Shown: piece after piece, positions 59,001 to 64,000 of the stretch
Numbering within the stretch: the first letter of the stretch is position 1
How the letters are laid out: each line of letters opens with the position of its first letter
Origin: Ustilago trichophora
Taxonomy: Eukaryota > Basidiomycota > Ustilaginomycetes > Ustilaginales > Ustilaginaceae
Length of the DNA: 64,000 nucleotides
Assembly (NCBI GenBank): GCA_900323505.1
Contig: OOIN01000003.1
Span: 496,001 to 560,000, forward strand
Direction of reading: 5' to 3'
The notes under the pieces: model-generated
The model's database searches: none
What the model saw: only the letters and a program-made list of their open reading frames with translations
What the model was told of the DNA's origin: nothing
Translations under genes and position numbers: made by a program

Positions 59001-61327
59001 TTCCAGAGGAGGGCACAATCGGCTTTGAAAGCGTCGATGAGCCCAGCGGTCAGCTAGGAGATGCCAGCCTGTCCTACATGGCTACAGGCGAGCCAGATTG
59101 TGATACTTTTTCGACGCATGGAGAGCCACTCTGCGGTCCATCCGCACGAGGTGTTACTTTGAACGCTGCTGACGCCAAGGTAGAAGATCCCGATCGCTCG
59201 GATGAAGATCGGTATTCGATTTCGTCTTCGTCGGCATTCGGCTCGGTGACTTCGTCCTCAGGTTTCGCACACTCTTTCCAGCTGCAAGAGGCCCGTTCAG
59301 TCCAAGGAGTAGACCCAGCACTGGTGCGAGAGCGTGAACTCGAGCTTCAGCGACAGCGTCAGCTAGCTGAGAACACGAGTGCGGCGCAAGGTCCGCGTTT
59401 CTTCTCGCAGGGCGCCGCCATCAAAGCCAAGTTCAAGCTCATGGACATGGTCCGCAGCGCGACCAACTCGAATCTCAAAGAGAAACTCGGCAATGTCGTT
59501 TCCTCTGACAACCAGCAAGGTGGCAGAAAAAAGTGGCTCAATGTTCTGACGGACTCGCCGAGAAGAGGAGCGATGCCAGCCTCCATGTCGAGCGACAACA
59601 ACTCGATCGTTGATTCAATCGGCTCAATGCCATCGCCTGCCGTAGAGCTTTCGACGCCAGTGCCTTATCCTGCTGACGAGTCCTCTTACATGGGCGGAAG
59701 AAGAGCCAGCCTTCTATCTTCGGAAGGTCATGCGAGCAGCGCGGGTCATGGTGACATGCCGACGTTCCGCAATGTTTGGAACGGTGGTGATGGACACGTC
59801 TCTTCGACCGATCAGGAAAGCGTGAGTAGTCTACCTACGCCAGTGACTGCTGGTCCTCGTCGGTCGTCGCTGGCGAAAGCAACTGCCTCGGCAGCAGCCA
59901 AAGCACAAAGGGAGGCCAAGTACCCACATTTGACGGGCGCCACTGCAGAGCAGATCGACTTCCTCGAGGCGCAGCCTTATGACACAAGCGCCAAGCAGAG
60001 GGTCCCATCGTGGTGCGATCGAGTGCTTTTCCGCTCCACTGTCCCGCTCGATCCGGAGGACGAAGATGAGTCGGACGGAGCACAGCATCAAAAAGCTGGG
60101 GCGCACGAGACGAGACTGGGCTCGAGAGTTGGCAGCGCACTCTCCAATGCTCTTATCACGCCGCTACGCCATGCCGCAGAACGTCGTCACCATCATCATA
60201 TGCAAACGCAACGCAGCACTTCCAGTGGGTTGATCGCCGCCGTGGCAGGAAGCTCCAGTATCGCGTTTGCGCACGATCAGACGCTTCCGGCAGAGGTGAG
60301 CCTGGTGGATCCCATGACACGCAAAGCCAGCGCTGCACGAAGAGGGAGGTCCAACAGCGCCACTACCGACCCTTCGCCAGCGGCAATGTCGAGTCCCAAA
60401 GCAGAGACGAGGACGCTGGCTGGCGTTGAGCGGACACGGCCTCCCCACCTCTTGCAGCGCTTTCTGCATCCCGGTCGCCGTCGCCACCAGGTCAAAGCGC
60501 TGAGCCCGAGTCTGACGTTCTCCGACCTCACACATGAGCCCATCAAAGGCACGAGCTGGGCGGTCAAGAATGGCAGCGTTGACATGCTGCCCACCTCCGC
60601 CAGCTTGGGGCTGGAGTCTGGGACTGGACTTGGATTGGCTGGACTGGCAGGGCTCGAAACGAAAGCCATTAGCACGGTGGATCTTCCCAGCCAGGTCGAG
60701 GAGAGGGACAATCGGTTTGATGGTGCGGCCAAGAGGGTAGCATCACCCGTGATTCCAGCTGGTGAGGTACAGGCTAGGGTGGTGATTCCTCCACGTCAAT
60801 CTTCGGCAACATCTTCGCCTGTAGCAGCACGAATGTTGAGCAGCTCTCCGACGCCTGGTTCTGCTTCACCGTCGCTATCACAGCCACAGCTACCAGCACG
60901 CTCAGCCTCTGCATCAGCAGCATCCAAGACCGCATCTTTCGATGATCCCACCTTGCCACCACCTGCACCGTCCCGCAGCGTACCTCCGATCCCGCTCCCA
61001 CCCCGTCGCACCCACTCGTCCAACCCTGCCACAGACGCATCTCGAGGAGGATGGATGGACAGCCTCTCGTCTCACCTACCCGCTTTTTTCGCCCCTGCCA
61101 TCTCCGCCCTACGATCGCACAGACATGCAAGTCAACAGCTAGACCCCACCACCCAAATCCTCAACGATGACAAGGTCGAGCAAGAGGAAGAAGTGGAGAT
61201 CGTAGGTCCGAAGAGGGGAAAGATTGAATGTCTACTCTATAAATCTTTGGACGATAGAGAAATGCGCATCTTGGAAGGGAGGAGTGATCATCGACCTGTG
61301 ATATTTGTAGGTGCTATTGGTATCTAA
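56093..61327 (+). CDS. Large inositol polyphosphate 5-phosphatase with split catalytic domain
   Basis: 1744 residues, intronless. The 5-phosphatase (endonuclease/exonuclease/phosphatase) motifs occur in order but widely spaced: VRVITWNMHD near residue 213, the metal-binding Glu in GQECPWG near 302, GNKGGVGISL near 793, FVNAHLAAHEDK near 805, WFGDLNFRI near 863, PPTYKYD near 916, RVPSWCDRVLF near 1303 and SDHRPVIF at the very C terminus (about 1731). Long Ser/Pro/Thr-rich inserts fill the gaps. It should remove the 5-phosphate from phosphoinositides or inositol phosphates. No Sac1 or lipid-binding domain was recognised. The first 200 residues are low complexity (Ser/His/Pro). Confidence 0.9.
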   Translation: MASSSPSRPSAPNASSPAPSSPSLSANIDTLHSSHQHQHQPPLRARLHALLQHSDSHSHSGSTPALSPSSDTHSHHHINADPLSSSTSLDSVDHASSSPKLGRSPLKRKPPKGALSVLPAAAIASTSSSTPPMAASPPPKLAALPRAVTTSNIVQIANSSQRSDSRSSGPSRASSLDPSHFSADANAPTVSSEKISDTSPGQKQQRQRPSIKVRVITWNMHDSVPKGDLEVLLGKAGPYVAPDPDWDISYDSADDNDDADAQHKQRRGSHVVGQEHVPRADRIPPLPHDDSHPYHLLVIAGQECPWGDGKRLATSVGMAGELGDFGKQKNRKDKDTNKDKSKPFKTKEKQRSGDSDSLPTAADGSKTAHSTTDEAPSSSGLAAPIEDQSFPFLYPSHSTALPGHPLASPMIGGSSMPGFSTPSEQTADDKHAVWPNIGGKGWSDLCEDWLCRNQTAKKDKEHKEKSFISGARLARALSQSTSRKDFALSRESLADHQHSLPSHSLSAAVTPELSRAASPVGMPTSASVPGTPNQSTFEGFNAFLDASTGTTSEASTSAEKRRRLVPKLNLKPVELVRKTTASGRSSPANFTGTDCVSSPVLLSPTAVLPQGAHQLLNPSQPPDQAQPNEPSTMTASTSSGGLLAVPGTPSMSRMNSSHNLSRLAAAADPTSRSVSPAATEVHVEPPTPSRSPSPCPTAPHAASNGGQIPRDTASPAPSATASVTNEAGANPKGSERTFADVVPKTLGPYELVIKERMMGCYMAVYVWRGCKDRVRGASRSHVKSGLLAGRVGNKGGVGISLKLGTTRLLFVNAHLAAHEDKVALRLANVAKIKAALKVDSFLPKDDPRSRLEDITEQFDHTFWFGDLNFRIDISRQHADWLMMNKKYDQALAFDQLGKVLKDGDAFKGFKEAPINFPPTYKYDVLKTLKIKRNKTLTSIRNAVDIPGATAAAATAKGTDLAATPLGESVIPEEGTIGFESVDEPSGQLGDASLSYMATGEPDCDTFSTHGEPLCGPSARGVTLNAADAKVEDPDRSDEDRYSISSSSAFGSVTSSSGFAHSFQLQEARSVQGVDPALVRERELELQRQRQLAENTSAAQGPRFFSQGAAIKAKFKLMDMVRSATNSNLKEKLGNVVSSDNQQGGRKKWLNVLTDSPRRGAMPASMSSDNNSIVDSIGSMPSPAVELSTPVPYPADESSYMGGRRASLLSSEGHASSAGHGDMPTFRNVWNGGDGHVSSTDQESVSSLPTPVTAGPRRSSLAKATASAAAKAQREAKYPHLTGATAEQIDFLEAQPYDTSAKQRVPSWCDRVLFRSTVPLDPEDEDESDGAQHQKAGAHETRLGSRVGSALSNALITPLRHAAERRHHHHMQTQRSTSSGLIAAVAGSSSIAFAHDQTLPAEVSLVDPMTRKASAARRGRSNSATTDPSPAAMSSPKAETRTLAGVERTRPPHLLQRFLHPGRRRHQVKALSPSLTFSDLTHEPIKGTSWAVKNGSVDMLPTSASLGLESGTGLGLAGLAGLETKAISTVDLPSQVEERDNRFDGAAKRVASPVIPAGEVQARVVIPPRQSSATSSPVAARMLSSSPTPGSASPSLSQPQLPARSASASAASKTASFDDPTLPPPAPSRSVPPIPLPPRRTHSSNPATDASRGGWMDSLSSHLPAFFAPAISALRSHRHASQQLDPTTQILNDDKVEQEEEVEIVGPKRGKIECLLYKSLDDREMRILEGRSDHRPVIFVGAIGI

Positions 61328-61799
61328 GCACCTTTGTGCTTGTTTTCTTTTGGTATACCCAGGTTGGATTGGGAGCGAATGACACTCGCTCTTATGCTCT
61401 CCAATTTTAATTTTAATTTTAATTTTATTTTTTTCTCTTTGCGTCTATGTGTCTGTGTGACCCTTTTAACCGCCTCCAAACGGACTCCATCTCAACAAGC
61501 GTCTCCAAACCAAACAACATTCTTGGTACCATTCGATCTGAAATTTTCCGTTCAAAGCATACAGTAAGAAAGTATATCTACCATTTTCAAAACAAAGACG
61601 AAACTAGATCACAAGAAGAGAAAATAGAGAGAGGGAAAGAGAAAACCAAAACCAATGTTGGAATCAGATTACAAGTTGTAGCTACAAGAAAAAGAGAGAG
61701 ATATGGGAATGGTCTCTTTTGAGAAGAACTTGCTTTTTGTTTCTTTTTTTTTTAGAAAGTACGTATGTATGTGCGATCTAAAAAAGTAAAATTGGGAGG
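61328..61799. terminator. Convergent 3' region of the 5-phosphatase and eIF3l genes
   Basis: 472 bases. A (TTTTAA)n tract at about 61403-61431 and A-rich sequence around 61560-61660; likely polyadenylation regions for both converging genes, inferred from composition only. Confidence 0.4.
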
Positions 61800-63809
61800 T
61801 TAGGCGGTGACAGAGGTCTTGGCGCTGCTTCCCCAAGCACCTGCAGGCGTCTTTTGGGGGGCACCTTGAGAAGGGCGGTTGTTGTTGTTCTTGTTGAAGG
61901 CTGAGCTGTTCTTGCCCCAAGTGTTTTTCTGACCGCTCTTCCGGTCCTTTCCATCGCCCTTCTCTGCAGCGGCGGCAGCGGCGGCGGCAGCAGCAGCCTC
62001 ATCCTGAACCTCCTTGCTAACGATGGGCAAAGCTTTCGACTGGATGTTGGTCAAAACGTCATGCATGCGTGTACCGTTGCGGAGGAACCAATCGCCATAC
62101 CTTCGACCCACGCGCGACTCGGCAATGTGAACCATGTTGGTATCAATCACAAAGTCCAAATCGCTCGTGTTGACAACCTCGCCTTCGAGCAACGATCCCG
62201 AAGTCCACTTCAACGACCGAGTCGAGTTCTTCATCACCATCATCATCTCGACCAGTTCCTCCTCGTCGATCTCGAGGAAAGACGCGAGCTTGTCGGTACC
62301 CAAAGTGGTGTAGAGACGCAAGAACGAGCGTACGTTGGCGTTGGAGAGCTGAGTCTTGACGTCGGAAAGGAAAACGCGAAGCTGGTGCTGCGTAGGATCG
62401 GGGAAGCTGGTCTTCTCCTTGTACTCTGCAAGCGCCTCCTCGTCGTGGTAAGGGGGAGAGTTGGCAGTGATGAACTTGGGACAGGCGTAGAGGAAGAGCT
62501 CCTCGAATGCGGCGAGACCCTCGGCACCGGGCTTGGTCATCTTGTTGAACTGGTCGCCGTACTTTTCGCGCATCTGGGTCTGGATGTTTTCGTCGAGACG
62601 GGTGGGGCAGAGGGCGCAAGCCATGGAGAGGAGGGCGTACATGCGATCGGCGGTCTTGTTGATCTGGTCGTACTGGTACGAACGGGTGTGGTACTGGCGA
62701 AGACGCATGATAAACACCAGGATGTGGGTGAACGACTTGATGCAGTCAGGGTAGCGGCGGAGCATGAGGTAGGCGAATCCGACGTAGTAGTAGGCGGTAA
62801 CGTGGCAGGCGGTGACACGGTTGATCAAGCCAGACTTCTTGTTGAGCTCAATGTGGTCGAGCATCTTGAGTGCCAGCGTGTAGTCGCCGAGCAAGACGTG
62901 GACACGGAGGAGGCCGATGATGGAGAAGTAGCCAAGCATGCGGTAGAGAGGCTTGGAGCCAAACTCACCAGCCACCTCATCGGGGTCTTCGCCCTTGCTG
63001 GCGGCTACGAGCTGCTCGGTGATGCGCGACTTCTGGATGAGAGAGTAGAGCACGTTGAGCACAGAGTAGCTGCTCCAAACACCACCGTCCTGGAGAAGTG
63101 CGATCTCGTCATCGCTCTTGTTGGACGCCTTGTTCCTCCACTGCGAGAAGCTCTGGAACTGGTAGATGAACTCGTCGATAATGTCCCACAACCACTGGGC
63201 GGGGAGTTCGAGCTGGACGGGACCATCGCTGTTGAGGACAAAGTTGAAAAAGTCGCAGTAGTTGTCGTAGCTGTGGAATCGGTCCTCGCCATCGGGGCTG
63301 AGACGCGAGTAGACGTGACGGTACCAGAGCTCACGGTAGAGGGTCAAGAACTTCTGGTCGTCGTTGACGAGAGGGGCGATGGTCTCGGCTTCGGGCCACT
63401 CGGAACGGGCGTAGAACTTGTCGGTGAGTCGGTTCCAGGTACCCTCGTAGGCGTTGCTGATGTCCTGGACGTTGTTGTTCTGGACAGCCTGGTTGAAGAG
63501 GACAATGTACTTTCGAATCTGATCGGGAACCGCGGCGAGTGCGGCCGCCTGGGCCTGCTGCTGAGCCTGAGCGTGGGCAGCGGCAAGAGCAGCGGCCTGG
63601 GCCTCATCGACCTCAGCACCAGCCTCACCGGCAAAAGGAGCAGAGTAGTCACCTACAACAAGGTCGACATCATCTCCGAGTTCCTCCTCATCTCCGAGCT
63701 CCTCCTCGCCGCCGAAAAACTGTCGCTGCTGTTGCTGCTGCTGCTGCTGTTGCTGAGGGTTGAAAGCAGCGCCGTTGGACTGGCCCTGCTGAGATGGGTC
63801 GGCAACCAT
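61800..63809 (-). CDS. Eukaryotic translation initiation factor 3 subunit L
   Basis: A 669-residue intronless protein. The N terminus has a poly-Gln tract (ten Gln near residues 19-28), an acidic segment and an Ala/Gln-rich helix. The conserved body follows: VPDQIRKYIVLFNQAVQNNNV, YEGTWNRLTDKFY, WPEAETIAPLV, LYRELWYRHVY, LLRVHVLLGDYTLALKML, YYYVGFAYLMLRRYPDCIKSF and the PCI/winged-helix part near the C terminus (LRVFLSDVKTQLSNANVRSFL, DFVIDTNMVHIAESRVGRRYGDWFL). eIF3l is a PCI subunit of the 40S-binding eIF3 complex. The Ala-rich and Asn-rich tail (AAAAAAAAAA, NKNNNN) is low complexity. Confidence 0.95.
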   Translation of the reverse strand: MVADPSQQGQSNGAAFNPQQQQQQQQQQRQFFGGEEELGDEEELGDDVDLVVGDYSAPFAGEAGAEVDEAQAAALAAAHAQAQQQAQAAALAAVPDQIRKYIVLFNQAVQNNNVQDISNAYEGTWNRLTDKFYARSEWPEAETIAPLVNDDQKFLTLYRELWYRHVYSRLSPDGEDRFHSYDNYCDFFNFVLNSDGPVQLELPAQWLWDIIDEFIYQFQSFSQWRNKASNKSDDEIALLQDGGVWSSYSVLNVLYSLIQKSRITEQLVAASKGEDPDEVAGEFGSKPLYRMLGYFSIIGLLRVHVLLGDYTLALKMLDHIELNKKSGLINRVTACHVTAYYYVGFAYLMLRRYPDCIKSFTHILVFIMRLRQYHTRSYQYDQINKTADRMYALLSMACALCPTRLDENIQTQMREKYGDQFNKMTKPGAEGLAAFEELFLYACPKFITANSPPYHDEEALAEYKEKTSFPDPTQHQLRVFLSDVKTQLSNANVRSFLRLYTTLGTDKLASFLEIDEEELVEMMMVMKNSTRSLKWTSGSLLEGEVVNTSDLDFVIDTNMVHIAESRVGRRYGDWFLRNGTRMHDVLTNIQSKALPIVSKEVQDEAAAAAAAAAAAEKGDGKDRKSGQKNTWGKNSSAFNKNNNNRPSQGAPQKTPAGAWGSSAKTSVTA
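63724..63757. repeat. CTG/TTG (CAG/CAA) trinucleotide tract coding poly-Gln
   Basis: Run of TGC/TGT-type triplets on the plus strand, read as Gln codons in eIF3l on the minus strand. A second CAG/CAA run lies upstream of the gene at about 63942-63969. Confidence 0.85.
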
Positions 63810-64000
63810 GGTGTGTGCGTGGATGTGTGTCGGGAAATGCAGAGCTTCTTTGGGGATCGAAAGAAGCTTGCTAGGGTGATGAACGTGATGGTGTTTGAAA
63901 CGATTTGAAGGATCGCGCGGTCAGAAAGTCAAAAGGGTGCAGGCCAGCAGCAGCAACAGCAGCAGCAAACGCTACACTGTACGTACGAAATCCTCCAAGT
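63810..64000 (-). promoter_or_regulatory. Upstream region of the eIF3l gene
   Basis: 191 bases to the window edge with a CAGCAGCAGCAACAGCAG tract at about 63942-63969; no coding feature supported. Confidence 0.35.

Noticed and set aside
62061..63908. 615-codon open frame antisense to eIF3l
   Set aside because: Same codon-bias artefact; low-complexity Val/Glu/Leu-rich translation and a perfect eIF3l on the other strand.
1..64000. CRISPR arrays, bacterial-type operons or riboswitches
   Set aside because: The window is eukaryotic (spliced genes, eIF3, SRP receptor); the only regular repeats are in-frame protein repeats and simple tracts.

Overview
The window looks like a piece of a smut-fungus (Ustilaginales, Ustilago/Sporisorium-like) chromosome. 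The evidence is compact, mostly intronless genes, short GT..AG introns of about 75-130 bases where introns occur, and typical fungal housekeeping proteins. Set among them is a tandem cluster of secreted, lineage-restricted proteins of the kind smut fungi use as candidate plant effectors. No species can be named from the sequence alone.

Left flank (1-10.2 kb): the tail of an unrecognised gene, the cullin-neddylation ligase Dcn1, 3-isopropylmalate dehydrogenase (leucine synthesis), a PA-TM-RING ubiquitin ligase, the GPN-loop GTPase Gpn3, and the SRP receptor alpha subunit divergent from it. Exon structures were solved by joining reading frames across GT..AG introns for Dcn1, LEU2, GPN3 and SRP101.

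Centre (10.9-37.1 kb): twelve same-strand genes encoding predicted secreted proteins. One is a 171-residue, four-cysteine protein with an intron. The other eleven are intronless paralogues with a signal peptide, a disordered Ser/Pro/His/Trp-rich middle and a divergent C-terminal module built around a W-x-T...LxLLGhY core. Nine carry one copy of this module; the last two (640 and 631 residues) carry two. Some members share an N-terminal STxLTLG motif, which one gene has amplified into five 60-bp repeats. Most genes have a GTGGGAC heptamer 150-360 bp upstream of the start, several with a TATA-like box 80-105 bp upstream. The family may be related to the Eff1 family reported from Ustilago maydis; this could not be checked here. 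An apparently intact 2.2-kb pogo/Fot1-type DNA transposon (42-bp terminal inverted repeats, TA target duplication, 609-residue DD35D transposase) sits between the two double-module genes.

Right flank (37.6-64 kb): an F-box-like protein, phosphoglycerate dehydrogenase (serine synthesis), bleomycin hydrolase with a myristoylation-like N terminus, Alg5 (dolichyl-phosphate glucosyltransferase), the lysophospholipase Nte1, a flavocytochrome-b2-like dehydrogenase whose last exon was recovered behind a 3' intron, a very large inositol-polyphosphate 5-phosphatase with its catalytic domain split by long insertions, and eIF3 subunit L. Several longest open frames begin at non-ATG codons; starts were set to the first supportable ATG.
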